Source: DASSKP01 sp035695045 (GTDB taxonomy: Bacteria > Actinomycetota > Actinomycetes > JAFAQI01). Taken from it: a stretch of DNA of 64,000 nucleotides. Numbering within the stretch: position 1 is the first letter of the stretch; every line of letters begins with the position of its first letter. Location of the stretch: assembly GCA_035695045.1 (NCBI GenBank), contig DASSEX010000085.1, forward strand, positions 1-64,000. The letters are read 5' to 3'. Made by a program: the position numbers and the translations under genes. Positions 7,330 through 15,582 of this stretch are shown in pieces. The notes under the pieces are model-generated. The model saw nothing but the letters and a program-made list of their open reading frames with translations. It made no database searches and was not told where the DNA came from.

Positions 7330-8786
7330 CCGGGCCGAGGGGGTTTCGTCGGCTGCGGTGGGGGACCGCCGCTCGGCTGGCAGCCTTCGTCGCGCTGATG
7401 CTGGCGGTCATCATCGGCCTGGCGCTCTTCGGCTTGCTGCGGACGTTCCGCGCACAGTCCGATGCCTCCACGACACGCTCGCTCGTCCTGGAGCTGCAGG
7501 CATTCCGCGACGCCGCCGGGGTGCGGCCCGCCGGGCAGAGACTGTCGGCGTTCAGCGAGAGCTATCTGAGCAGCCGCGTGCTTCCCAGCGGGGAGTCACT
7601 CGCGGTGCTGCTTCCCGATGGTGCGCTGATCGGGAGCGCAGGGTCGGGTCCGCTCCTGTCGTCGCCGGCACTGAGGACCTGGAGCAGGACACCTCCCGCG
7701 GCCGGACTCAGCAAGCAGCTGGTCGTCCGGAAACACACCTATCTCGCGACCGCGGTGCCGTTGGTCGTCGGCGGCGCGCCGGCAGCGACGCTCGTCGCCG
7801 CTGCCGACCTCGACAGTGCTCACGAGGACCTCGGGCGGGTCCGGGACCTCGCGATCGGCGAGGCGGCCATCGCCCTCGCCGCCGCGGTCGCCGGCAGCTA
7901 TGTGATGCTGCGACGGCTGCTCGGGCGGGTGGGGCGGATCACGGACACGGCGTCCGACATCGCAGCAGGTGCCCTGGACCGCAGGCTGCACGACCCGAAC
8001 GACACCGACGAGGTCGGGCGGCTCGCCGCCACCTTCGACGTGATGGCGGACAAGCTGTCGGCGGCGATGGCGGCGCAGCGGCGACTCCTCTCCGATGTGT
8101 CGCACCAGCTGCGCACGCCGCTCACGGTCGCCCGCGGCCATCTCGAGGTGCTCGAGCGGACGGATGCCGAAGACCCCGCCGCGGTGCGCGCGACCGTCCA
8201 CCTCGTGGTCGACGAGATCGATCACATGAAGGCACTCGTCGAGCAGCTACTGATGCTCGGTCACGCTCTGGAACCCGACTTCCTCTCGATCGAGCCCGTC
8301 GACCTCCGCAGCTTCTGCCGCGATCTCGTCGAGACCACCCGCGTCATCGCTCCTCGTCGCTGGGAGCTCTCCGAGGTGCCGGACGTGGTGCTCCGCGTCG
8401 ATGCAGCGAAGCTTCGCGGCGCACTGCTCAACCTCATCGACAACGCGGTCCGCGCGACCCGAGAGGGCGACATCATCGCGGTCGCCGCCCACCGCGACGA
8501 GTTCGGACGCACGACACTGTCGGTCGACGACAGCGGTCCGGGCATCCCGCCGCAGCGCCGCACGACGGTGCTCGGGCGGTTCGCCCGACCCGGCGCCGCC
8601 GACTCCGAGGGAAGCGGTCTCGGCCTGGCCATCGCCCAGGCGGTCGCACGCGCGCACGGCGGAGACCTCTTCATCGGTGACAGCCCGCAAGGTGGATGTC
8701 GGGTGTCGATCGTGCTGCCGCCGTCGTCGACCGTCGACGTGCACGCCGATGCACCCGACGAGCCGGAGCCGCAATGCGTGTCCTAG
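7326..8786 (+). CDS. Sensor histidine kinase (second pair)
   Basis: A 486-residue kinase with membrane helices at about 16-38 and 175-196 around an extracytoplasmic domain. HAMP (about 195-247), HisKA with His260 in DVSHQLRTPL, an N box NLIDNAVRAT, DDSGPGIP and GSGLGLAIAQ complete it. All catalytic residues are present. It overlaps its regulator by 13 bases, and the order is kinase first, the reverse of the first pair. It is transcribed at the end of the apbE operon. Confidence 0.95.
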   Translation: MTGPRGFRRLRWGTAARLAAFVALMLAVIIGLALFGLLRTFRAQSDASTTRSLVLELQAFRDAAGVRPAGQRLSAFSESYLSSRVLPSGESLAVLLPDGALIGSAGSGPLLSSPALRTWSRTPPAAGLSKQLVVRKHTYLATAVPLVVGGAPAATLVAAADLDSAHEDLGRVRDLAIGEAAIALAAAVAGSYVMLRRLLGRVGRITDTASDIAAGALDRRLHDPNDTDEVGRLAATFDVMADKLSAAMAAQRRLLSDVSHQLRTPLTVARGHLEVLERTDAEDPAAVRATVHLVVDEIDHMKALVEQLLMLGHALEPDFLSIEPVDLRSFCRDLVETTRVIAPRRWELSEVPDVVLRVDAAKLRGALLNLIDNAVRATREGDIIAVAAHRDEFGRTTLSVDDSGPGIPPQRRTTVLGRFARPGAADSEGSGLGLAIAQAVARAHGGDLFIGDSPQGGCRVSIVLPPSSTVDVHADAPDEPEPQCVS

Positions 8787-9451
8787 TCATCGAGGACGAC
8801 GAGCGCATCGTGTCCTTCCTCGACAAGGGCCTCACGGCAGAGGGCCACTCGGTCACGTGCGCGACCACGGCGACCGAAGCCGAAGCCGCACTGGACCTGT
8901 ACGGCGACACCGTCGATCTCGTGCTGCTCGACCTCGGGCTCCCGGCCGGTGACGGCGAGGACATCCTGCGCCGGCTGCGGCGGCGAGGCTCGGCGGTGCC
9001 GGTCATCGTGCTCACCGCGCGCGCCGAGGTCAGCGACCGCGTACGTGGGCTGGACGCGGGCGCCAACGACTACCTGACCAAGCCCTTCGCCTTCGAGGAG
9101 CTGCTCGCTCGGATGCGCGCGGTGCGTCGTACGGTCGAGGCACCCACGAGCAACGAGCTGATCGTGGGTGATCTCCGGCTGGACACGTCGACGAAGGTCG
9201 CCTGGCGGGCCGGGAGGCGCATCGACCTCGCACCGCGCGAGTGGGCGCTGCTCGAGCTGTTCATGCACGCGCCCACCAAGCTGTTCACTCGCGCGCACAT
9301 CCTCAACAAGGTGTGGCAGTACGACCTCGACCCGGGCACGAACGTCGTGGACGTCTACGTCGGGTATCTCCGCAAGAAGCTCAACCGGCCCGGCCTTGAG
9401 CCGTTGATCCACACCGTGCGGGGCGCGGGCTACCGGCTGATCGACCCGTGA
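8774..9451 (+). CDS. OmpR-family response regulator (second pair)
   Basis: A 225-residue regulator with a receiver domain (VIEDDERI, Asp in LVLLDLGLPAGDG, Lys in YLTKPFAFEEL) and a winged-helix domain ending VRGAGYRLIDP. The ATG at 8774 lies inside the kinase gene, so translation is coupled. Its 3' end overlaps the convergent NuoF-like gene by 71 bases. Targets are unknown. Having two OmpR-type pairs within 7 kb of one redox island is notable. Confidence 0.95.
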   Translation: MRVLVIEDDERIVSFLDKGLTAEGHSVTCATTATEAEAALDLYGDTVDLVLLDLGLPAGDGEDILRRLRRRGSAVPVIVLTARAEVSDRVRGLDAGANDYLTKPFAFEELLARMRAVRRTVEAPTSNELIVGDLRLDTSTKVAWRAGRRIDLAPREWALLELFMHAPTKLFTRAHILNKVWQYDLDPGTNVVDVYVGYLRKKLNRPGLEPLIHTVRGAGYRLIDP

Positions 9452-10673
9452 CGGGGATGGGCAGCACCGCAGGATGATCGCGCAACGGGCACTTCCCGCG
9501 TCGATGCGTGGCCAGATGTCCGGCGAACGTGACCTGGGCCGACCTGAGGAACCGCAGGCTGCCGTCCGGGTGGTGGCAGCCGCCGCGGCGCTCGAGCAGG
9601 TCCGGTAGCTCCGCCAGTCGTCGGCGGTGTCGCCCGCCGGGCCGGCGGCCCGTGACCTGGCGGTACGACGCCGCGAGGGCCGGAAGCCCGAAGACGCACG
9701 GTCCGCACTGGCCGGCCGACGAAGCGGCGAGGTAGTCGAGGACGCGCGCCACCTCGGCGGGACCGCACACGTCCGCCGGCAGCACGACGACGACGCCGGC
9801 ACCGACCGACAGTCCGCACGGTCGGAGCGCCTCGTTGGACATGCTCAGCATCCGCGCGGTCTCCCACGGTGCCCAGCTCCCGTGGTAGCCGCCGAGAAGG
9901 ACCGCTTGCGGATGCGCGGACAGGCCGCCGGCCAGCTCGAGGAGCTCGACGAGCGGCGTGCCGACAGGAGCCTCGACGACACCTGGGTCGTGCACCGCGC
10001 CGGTGACGGTGAAGAGCATCGTGCCCGGCTGGGCGGGGGGTCCCAACCGACGAAACTCCGCGGCACCGGCGCGGGCGATATAGGCGACATGTGCAAGCGT
10101 CTCGACGTTCTGGACCAACGTCGGCCGTCCGAACGCGCCGCACTCGAAGACGCGTGGTGGCTTCGAGCGGGGCACCGCCGGGCCGCCACTGATGCGGGAG
10201 ACGACGGACGACTCCTCGCCGGACACGAACGCCGGCGGCGCGGTCACGAGCTCGACCCGGCAGGGATCCGCGTGGCTCGTCTCGCGCTCGGCGAGTGCGC
10301 GGATGGCCGCGGCGATGAGGTCGGGCGCGTCGTGGACGTAGAGGAACGCGCGGTCGGCGGCGACGAGCTGGGCCGCGAGCTGCAGGCCGTCCAGCACGAG
10401 GTGCGGGTTGACGGCGAGCAACGTCTTGTCCTTGTTGCTCGCCGGCTCACCCTCTGCACCGTTTGCGACGACGATGCGAGGTCCCTGACCGGCGAGCACG
10501 CCGCGCATCTTGAGGTGGGTGGGGAACCCGGCGCCGCCGCGACCGGTGAGGCCCGCTGCCTCGAGCTCGTCGAGCAGATGCTCAGGTGCGGTCACCGGGT
10601 GAGAGCGCTCGTAGGGCCGGAGCAGTCGGAGCTGCTCGGCGTGACCGCCGAGGGTCTCCAGTCCTGCGCTCAT
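9381..10673 (-). CDS. NuoF-like NADH dehydrogenase flavoprotein (standalone)
   Basis: A 430-residue protein of the NuoF/HoxF type. It has the FMN/NADH glycine loop GLTGRGGAGFPTHLKMR, NGAEGEPASNKDK, FVSGEESS and GRPTLVQNVET, followed by an SLBB-like region and the C-terminal iron-sulfur region GQCGPCVFGLP. The first cysteine of the usual SCGxCxPC motif is Ala here; later cysteines (RGGCHHPDG, RGKCPL) are characteristic of this actinobacterial subgroup. It likely oxidises NAD(P)H and passes electrons to the ferredoxin. An in-frame ATG at 10733 would add 20 residues but falls within the 11-base direct repeats, so 10673 is preferred. Neither start has a clear ribosome site. Confidence 0.82.
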   Translation of the reverse strand: MSAGLETLGGHAEQLRLLRPYERSHPVTAPEHLLDELEAAGLTGRGGAGFPTHLKMRGVLAGQGPRIVVANGAEGEPASNKDKTLLAVNPHLVLDGLQLAAQLVAADRAFLYVHDAPDLIAAAIRALAERETSHADPCRVELVTAPPAFVSGEESSVVSRISGGPAVPRSKPPRVFECGAFGRPTLVQNVETLAHVAYIARAGAAEFRRLGPPAQPGTMLFTVTGAVHDPGVVEAPVGTPLVELLELAGGLSAHPQAVLLGGYHGSWAPWETARMLSMSNEALRPCGLSVGAGVVVVLPADVCGPAEVARVLDYLAASSAGQCGPCVFGLPALAASYRQVTGRRPGGRHRRRLAELPDLLERRGGCHHPDGSLRFLRSAQVTFAGHLATHRRGKCPLRDHPAVLPIPVTGRSAGSPRPARCGSTAQGRAG

Positions 10674-10707
10674 GAGGTCAGCATCGGCAGCGGAGGTGAG
10701 CCACCAC

Positions 10708-10733
10708 TGAGAGCCCAGTGAGAGTTCTCTCAT
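10708..10733 (-). promoter_or_regulatory. 11-bp-spaced direct repeat upstream of NuoF-like gene
   Basis: TGAGAG at 10708-10713 recurs at 10719-10724 (11 bases apart). CTCTCAT at 10727-10733 makes an inverted repeat with the second copy. On the minus strand it reads CTCTCACTGGGCTCTCAG. CTCTCA is shared with 4229-4234. It is a candidate site for one of the island's OmpR-family regulators. Confidence 0.45.
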
Positions 10734-10798
10734 GGGGGTCTCGATCAGTGACCATCGGCCCTGTTGCTCGCCGCCTGCCGCAGCCGAGCATTTCTCGC

Positions 10799-11467
10799 AT
10801 GACGACGATCGCGCCGGTGGACGCCGCCACGCTCTACCGCGCACGGGCCGGACGGGTGGACTTCGTCGACGTGGGGACGGCGACGTTCCTCGTCGTCGAC
10901 GGCTCGGGAGACCCGGGCGGCACGGAGTTCGCGGCTGCACTCTCGGCGCTCTTCCCGGTGGCCTATGCCCTCCGGTTCGCGTTGCGGGAGCGCGGCGTGG
11001 ACGAGAAGGTCTCGCCCCTCGAGGCGCTGTGGTGGAGCCCGAGCCCCGTCTCCGACTTCGCGGCCGCGTCGGCCGCCGGGGGCTTCACCGCCCGGCAGAA
11101 GCAGGCGTGGCGGTGGCAGGCGATGATCCGGGTGCCACAGGCCGCTGACGAGGCGTTCGTCGTGCAGACGGCGCGCGCGACCGAGCGCCGGCGACCGGAG
11201 CTCGCCGGAGCGATCGACCGGGTTCGCTACCTCACGTGGACCGAGGGCCGGGCGGCGCAGACGCTGCATGTGGGTCCCTACTCGGAGGAGCTGCGGACCG
11301 TCCAGGCGTTGCACGCGGCCATCGCCGCGGCGGGTTGCCGCCCGCGGGGCCGTCACCACGAGATCTACCTGTCGGATCCGCGCCGTTGCGCGCCGGAGCG
11401 CCTGCGGACGATCTTGCGTCAGCCGGTCGAGCAGTCGTCCACAGGAGTTTTCCCGGGCCAGGCGTAA
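10799..11467 (+). CDS. GyrI-like small-molecule-binding domain protein
   Basis: A 222-residue protein of the standalone GyrI-like type. It has an FVDVGTATFLVVDGSGDPGG core, the central EALWWSP and WRWQAMIRVP strands, and a C-terminal HVGPYSEELRTVQALHA region with the family's HEIYLSDPRR end. Such domains bind hydrophobic or cationic small molecules, and standalone members are often annotated without proven function. No DNA-binding domain is present. It is followed directly by a DosR-like box and the kinase gene. Confidence 0.8.
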   Translation: MTTIAPVDAATLYRARAGRVDFVDVGTATFLVVDGSGDPGGTEFAAALSALFPVAYALRFALRERGVDEKVSPLEALWWSPSPVSDFAAASAAGGFTARQKQAWRWQAMIRVPQAADEAFVVQTARATERRRPELAGAIDRVRYLTWTEGRAAQTLHVGPYSEELRTVQALHAAIAAAGCRPRGRHHEIYLSDPRRCAPERLRTILRQPVEQSSTGVFPGQA

Positions 11468-11484
11468 CGGGACCAAGGTCCCGT
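11467..11484 (+). promoter_or_regulatory. DosR-box-like palindrome (strong)
   Basis: ACGGGACCAAGGTCCCGT has perfect 8-base arms around AA and contains the DosR core GGGAC-4-GTCCC. It begins at the last base of the preceding stop codon and lies 35 bases before the kinase start at 11520, a usual distance for DosR activation. Confidence 0.7.
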
Positions 11485-11519
11485 CCGCTTTGCGATCAGC
11501 GGAGAGGAAGTGGTGCGAA

Positions 11520-12989
11520 ATGTCCGCGCCGCTGGTGGACGGGTGGGCAGCCGCCGTCGAGACACACACGGCAGCGCTGTACTTCGCCGGTGACCACGTC
11601 CTGAAGGTCAAGAAGCCGGTGTCCCTGGGCTTCCTCGACTTCAGCTCGATCGAGGCACGCCGGGCGGCCTGCGCCGACGAGGTCAGGCTCAACCGTCGTC
11701 TCGCGCCGGACGTCTACCTGGGCGTCTCCGACATCGTGGTCGACGGCGCTGCCGTCGAGCACGGCGTGCTCATGCGCCGGCTTCCGCTGGACCGGTCGCT
11801 CTCCGCGCTCGTCGCCCGTGGCGTCCCATCGCTGGCGGACGACGTCATCCGCCTCGCGCGCCTCTTCGCCGCCTTCCACGAGCATGCTCCGGTGGTGGGA
11901 CGCGACGTCGCCGTCGACATCTGGACCCACCCGGGGCAGCTGTGGCGCGACAACGTCGCACAGGCGAGTGCGCTGTCTCCCGACGAGCTCCCGACCGAGG
12001 ACCTCGACGCCGCCGAGTGGCTGGCCCAGCGCTACGTGGAGGGCCGGTCGGCGCTCTTCCGTGACCGCCTGAGTGCTGGGCTGGTGCGAGAAGGACACGG
12101 CGACCTGCTCGCGGACGACGTCTTCCTGCTCGCCGACGAACCGCGGGTCCTCGACTGCCTCGAGTTCGACCAGCGGCTGCGCGTCGCCGACGTGCTTCTC
12201 GATGTCGCCTCTCTGGTGATGGATCTGGAGCGGCTGGGACGGCCCGACCTCGGTCGGCTCTTCATGGACAAGTACGCCGCCGAAGCGGGTGAGAACCATC
12301 CGACGACGCTGGAGCACTTCTACATCGCGCATCGCGCACTCGTCCGGGCCAAGGTCGCGGCGATCCGCGCCCAGCAGCTGAACGTGACGACGCGGGTGCC
12401 GCGCGACCTCCTCGCGATGTGCATCCGGCACCTTCAGTCGGCGCAGGTGCGGCTCGTGGTCGTCGGCGGTCTTCCGGGAGCAGGCAAGTCGACGATGTCG
12501 GCGCTTCTCGCGGGCCGGCTACCGGCCACCGTGGTGAGCTCGGACGCCGTGCGCTGGGAGCTGGCGCCGACCGGCGGCCCGGCGGCGTACGGCGCCGGTC
12601 GCTACTCGCCGGCCGTGACCAACCGCGTGTACGACGAGATGATGCGTCGCGCTGCGGACCGGTTGGCGCACGGTGAGCACGTCGTCCTCGACGCCACTTT
12701 CGCCACGGACGCGCATCGCGCTGCGGCCCGTGAGGTCGCCCGGCGGCACGCCGCCGACCTGACGGAGATGTGCGTGGTCGTGGACGACGCGACGGCCGCA
12801 CAACGCATCGCCGAGCGCGCCCGCGGTCTGGGCAGGTCGGAGGCCGACGTCGACGTCAGGAATCGGCTGCGTGCGCAGTTCGCGCCGTGGCCCGAGGCCT
12901 CGGTCGTCGACACCGACGCGGATGGTGCCGCCGGTGTCGTGGGCGCCGTTGCCGCCGCGTGCGGCGCGCCGCGCTCGTGGCCTGAGTGA
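11520..12989 (+). CDS. Fused phosphotransferase-like / P-loop kinase protein (Rv2004c type)
   Basis: A 489-residue, two-domain protein. The N-terminal part (about 1-310) resembles the aminoglycoside phosphotransferase fold (REGHGDLLADDVF, LDCLEFDQRLRVADVLLDVA). The C-terminal part (about 325-480) is a P-loop nucleotide kinase with Walker A VVGGLPGAGKSTMS and an LDATFAT segment. This fusion matches the conserved hypothetical Rv2004c of the M. tuberculosis DosR regulon. Substrate unknown. GAGAGGAAG precedes the ATG, and a strong DosR-like box sits upstream. Confidence 0.85.
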   Translation: MSAPLVDGWAAAVETHTAALYFAGDHVLKVKKPVSLGFLDFSSIEARRAACADEVRLNRRLAPDVYLGVSDIVVDGAAVEHGVLMRRLPLDRSLSALVARGVPSLADDVIRLARLFAAFHEHAPVVGRDVAVDIWTHPGQLWRDNVAQASALSPDELPTEDLDAAEWLAQRYVEGRSALFRDRLSAGLVREGHGDLLADDVFLLADEPRVLDCLEFDQRLRVADVLLDVASLVMDLERLGRPDLGRLFMDKYAAEAGENHPTTLEHFYIAHRALVRAKVAAIRAQQLNVTTRVPRDLLAMCIRHLQSAQVRLVVVGGLPGAGKSTMSALLAGRLPATVVSSDAVRWELAPTGGPAAYGAGRYSPAVTNRVYDEMMRRAADRLAHGEHVVLDATFATDAHRAAAREVARRHAADLTEMCVVVDDATAAQRIAERARGLGRSEADVDVRNRLRAQFAPWPEASVVDTDADGAAGVVGAVAAACGAPRSWPE

Positions 12990-13009
12990 ACCCTCGGCCG
13001 GGTCCGATC

Positions 13010-14047
13010 TCAGACGAACCGTCGGACGGCGACCAGTCCGGTCACCGCACCGACCGAGGTCGTCCCGACGAATGCGCCGGTGTGCGGTGCATGAAGCAGT
13101 AGGTCGCCGCCGGCGTAGAACCCGACGTGGTCGATCGTCGTACCGTGCCGGAAGAACATCAGGTCACTCGACCGCTGCGCTCCGATGGCGATCGCGCGTC
13201 CCCGCCTCGCCTGGTCGTCGGCGTCCCGCGGAAGCCGCACACCGTGCACGCCGTACACGATGTTGGTGAAGCCCGAGCAGTCGACCGCCCAGCCCGAACG
13301 ACCGCCCCAGAGATAAGGCGTGCCGACGAACAGCCGTGCCGAGGCCATGACGGACGCAGCGGTCAGCGGAAGCGCACGCGATGAGATCAGCCGGCGGACG
13401 ATGTCGGTGTTCGCGATCGTCCGCCGCCCGCCGGTCGGTGTGTAGACGGTGGTCCGGGTGGTGCCGACGGACTGCACGGGCAGTCGGGTGCCGAAGCTCA
13501 CCCGGATGGCGAGCGAACCGGTGGTCGTGCGCAGGTTCGCCAGGCGACGCACGACGGTGGCGACGTACGACGTCGAGACGGGTCGATGTGTCGTGACCTG
13601 ACGCAGCGGGACCCAGCCGGGGTACCCACGGCTGTCGCGATGTGTCGGTTGCGTCACTGCGACCACGTGCAGCCATCCGGTGCGCACGCCGGTGACGAGC
13701 AGCCGTTCTCCGTAGAGCGACTGCGTCTCGACCCGACCGACGAGTCCCCGTCGTTGCGTCGTGGACATGGCGTTGAGCCAGCTCGCGATGTGCACCGGAT
13801 TGCTCAGCGCGGGGGCATCGACCGGTCGCGGCGACGACGGCAGGACCCAGAGGGTCGCCACCGCGACGTTGACCCAGACCGACTGTCCGACCACTGCCGT
13901 GGTCGCCGCCGGCGCGAGCGCATCCGGTCGCGGCGTCGTCCGCGGCCCCTCGGATGTCGCGGTCGGCGCACAGGCACCCAAGAGCGCGAGGGAGACACCG
14001 GTTGCGACGAGGGTCGCGCGCCACGTGCGCGCAATGCGCCCCAACAT
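13010..14047 (-). CDS. NlpC/P60-family peptidoglycan hydrolase, probable lipoprotein
   Basis: A 345-residue exported protein with a signal ending LALLGAC (lipobox), two SH3-like segments in the middle (about 100-230) and a C-terminal NlpC/P60 domain. The catalytic Cys257 is in VDCSGFTN, with His307 in DHVGFY and a third polar residue His319. It should cut stem peptides in the cell wall. The start at 14047 is preceded by AGGATCG. It is divergent from a small membrane protein, with a weak DosR-like site between them. Confidence 0.9.
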   Translation of the reverse strand: MLGRIARTWRATLVATGVSLALLGACAPTATSEGPRTTPRPDALAPAATTAVVGQSVWVNVAVATLWVLPSSPRPVDAPALSNPVHIASWLNAMSTTQRRGLVGRVETQSLYGERLLVTGVRTGWLHVVAVTQPTHRDSRGYPGWVPLRQVTTHRPVSTSYVATVVRRLANLRTTTGSLAIRVSFGTRLPVQSVGTTRTTVYTPTGGRRTIANTDIVRRLISSRALPLTAASVMASARLFVGTPYLWGGRSGWAVDCSGFTNIVYGVHGVRLPRDADDQARRGRAIAIGAQRSSDLMFFRHGTTIDHVGFYAGGDLLLHAPHTGAFVGTTSVGAVTGLVAVRRFV

Positions 14048-14133
14048 GCCACGATCCTGCGCCGCCGGCGTGCGCGCCGACACCCGGCGTTGGTCACGGA
14101 CGCCGAGGCCGAAGGTCACGAGCTCTGCGGCGC

Positions 14134-14148
14134 AGGTCTTTCGACTCT
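14134..14148. promoter_or_regulatory. Weak DosR-box-like site
   Basis: AGGTCTTTCGACTCT resembles the site AGGACTTTCGGCTCT before the nitroreductase gene. It lies between the divergent NlpC/P60 (start 14047) and small membrane protein (start 14239) genes, about 90 bases from each. The match is degenerate. Confidence 0.3.
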
Positions 14149-14238
14149 GGACCGCTCTCGCGCCCGGCTCGACGCTTGCCGCGCCGACACGACATCGGTG
14201 TCCAGGCTGCGATGTCGTCGGCACGGAGGTGCATGGCC

Positions 14239-14661
14239 ATGGTCGGCCGGAAAGCCCTACGCCGTGACCTGCTCGCCATGCTGTGGGTGGCTGTCGCGCT
14301 CGGCTTCTACGTCGTCAGTCTCGCGGTGACGATTCCCGGGTTCGGCAGTCCGCGTGCCGTGGCGGCTCTGATGCTGCTGCTGGGCGTGTTCGGGTGCGTC
14401 TCGGGCGCGGACACAGCGGCCATGACCAGTCACGGGGTGGCGACGCCCGCCGCCGCCGCTCTTCGGGTCGGCGGTGTCCTCGTCCTGGTCGTCGGTGTCG
14501 CTGCTGTGCTCACCGGATCAGCCGCGGCACTTGCCGGTCTCGCAGCCGGCATCGGCGTCATGTGGCTGGCGACCACGACTCGGCACCTCTTCGGCGCAAC
14601 TGCTCCACGAAGTAGTCATGAGGCGCAACGTGCACGTGTGCGCGTGGGCGCCGGTCGTTGA
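14239..14661 (+). CDS. Small integral membrane protein, unknown function
   Basis: A 140-residue protein with four probable membrane helices (about 13-32, 40-56, 76-96, 98-112) and a basic C-terminal tail. No family is recognised. The ATG at 14239 has GGAGGT eight bases upstream; an ATG two codons earlier is too close to it. The next gene, an exported protein, follows 20 bases later. Confidence 0.65.
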   Translation: MVGRKALRRDLLAMLWVAVALGFYVVSLAVTIPGFGSPRAVAALMLLLGVFGCVSGADTAAMTSHGVATPAAAALRVGGVLVLVVGVAAVLTGSAAALAGLAAGIGVMWLATTTRHLFGATAPRSSHEAQRARVRVGAGR

Positions 14662-14681
14662 GTGAACAGAGAGGACGGATC

Positions 14682-15113
14682 ATGAGAATCGCGCGCATCG
14701 CCACAGCCGCTGCTGTCGCTGCACTCGCTGTCACGGGGGTGTCGGCCGCGCCCGCCGCAGCGACTCCGGACCAGACCTTCCACGGGACCTTCACCCAGGT
14801 CGTCTACACGCCGGAGACAGGGCCGGCGACCACGTCACCCGCGAGTGGGACGTGGAACGTCGCGATCCATCACGGCACGCTCGCCACGGCGACGTTCAAC
14901 ATCTTCGTCGACGGTGTGCACCACCTCGCCTACGGCGTGCCCCGCCAAGCGGTCGACACGAGCACGTCCGGGTGGGCATTCAGCTTCCCGACGCTTGCCG
15001 GCACGCTGACGGTCTCGCTCGATGGCAGCACGCTGTCCTATGACATCCCCGACTACTCCTACTACGGGAGTTCTTACGCGGACGTCACGTACTTCGGCAC
15101 CCTGGGGCGCTGA
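14682..15113 (+). CDS. Secreted protein, unknown function
   Basis: A 143-residue protein with a clear Sec signal (cleavage probably after APAAA, about residue 27). The mature domain is about 115 residues long and rich in Thr, Ser, Gly and Tyr, and looks beta-sheet-forming. No cysteines or known motif. AGAGGACGG precedes the start. It is likely co-transcribed with the upstream membrane protein. Confidence 0.7.
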   Translation: MRIARIATAAAVAALAVTGVSAAPAAATPDQTFHGTFTQVVYTPETGPATTSPASGTWNVAIHHGTLATATFNIFVDGVHHLAYGVPRQAVDTSTSGWAFSFPTLAGTLTVSLDGSTLSYDIPDYSYYGSSYADVTYFGTLGR

Positions 15114-15129
15114 TCTGCAGCGTCGTCCT

Positions 15130-15366
15130 TCAGGCCACGGAGTGACTCGGCACGCGAGCGGCAAGGCGCAAGCGAGCCGAGGCCTCCGTGGCAGGGACGA
15201 GACCACGCCGGACACCGCTCCGCAGGAGGTGTTCCCGGCTGAGGGACACGCAGTCGATGACGCGAGCGGCAGCGATCCTGCCGGCGTACTCAGCGATGAG
15301 CCTCTGGGTCATCGCCAGCATCTCGGCATGAGTGGCGTGCCGGTCGAAGGAGTTGTCCACGTGCAT
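15130..15366 (-). CDS. Small helical protein under a strong DosR-like box
   Basis: A 78-residue soluble, mostly helical protein containing RLIAEYAGRIAAARVIDCV and a basic LLRSGVRRGL segment. It resembles short actinobacterial proteins of unknown function found near stress genes (possibly the three-helix-bundle dimerisation type), but I am not sure of the family. GGTGGAG precedes the ATG. The strongest DosR-like box in the window is 60 bases upstream, so hypoxic induction is likely. Confidence 0.65.
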   Translation of the reverse strand: MHVDNSFDRHATHAEMLAMTQRLIAEYAGRIAAARVIDCVSLSREHLLRSGVRRGLVPATEASARLRLAARVPSHSVA

Positions 15367-15423
15367 CTCCACCCGCCTGCGTGAGGTCCGCCTGCAGCAA
15401 ACCATCGGGGGCGCCTCGTCGCT

Positions 15424-15443
15424 TAGGGACTTTGGTCCCTGGA
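15424..15443. promoter_or_regulatory. DosR box (best match in window)
   Basis: TTAGGGACTTTGGTCCCTGG closely fits the mycobacterial DosR consensus TTSGGGACTWWAGTCCCSAA, with a perfect GGGAC-4-GTCCC core at 15426-15439. It lies 60 bases upstream of the minus-strand small protein and 140 bases upstream of the L,D-transpeptidase. Confidence 0.8.
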
Positions 15444-15518
15444 CCCGGGCCCCGAGAACTAGCCCGTCCGGGCAACTCCGTAGAGACGTGCGCGAAGTGC
15501 GTGAGACCTCTGATCAGC

Positions 15519-15532
15519 GGACTTGTGGCCCT
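15519..15532 (+). promoter_or_regulatory. Second, weaker DosR-like box
   Basis: GGACTTGTGGCCCT lies 50 bases before the L,D-transpeptidase start and about 93 bases from the strong box. DosR promoters often carry a strong and a weak site, so each could serve one of the divergent genes. Confidence 0.4.
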
Positions 15533-15582
15533 ATCCGCGCGGTCAGTCGTGCGGGACGGTCAGAGCACGCGGGAGGTGCACG

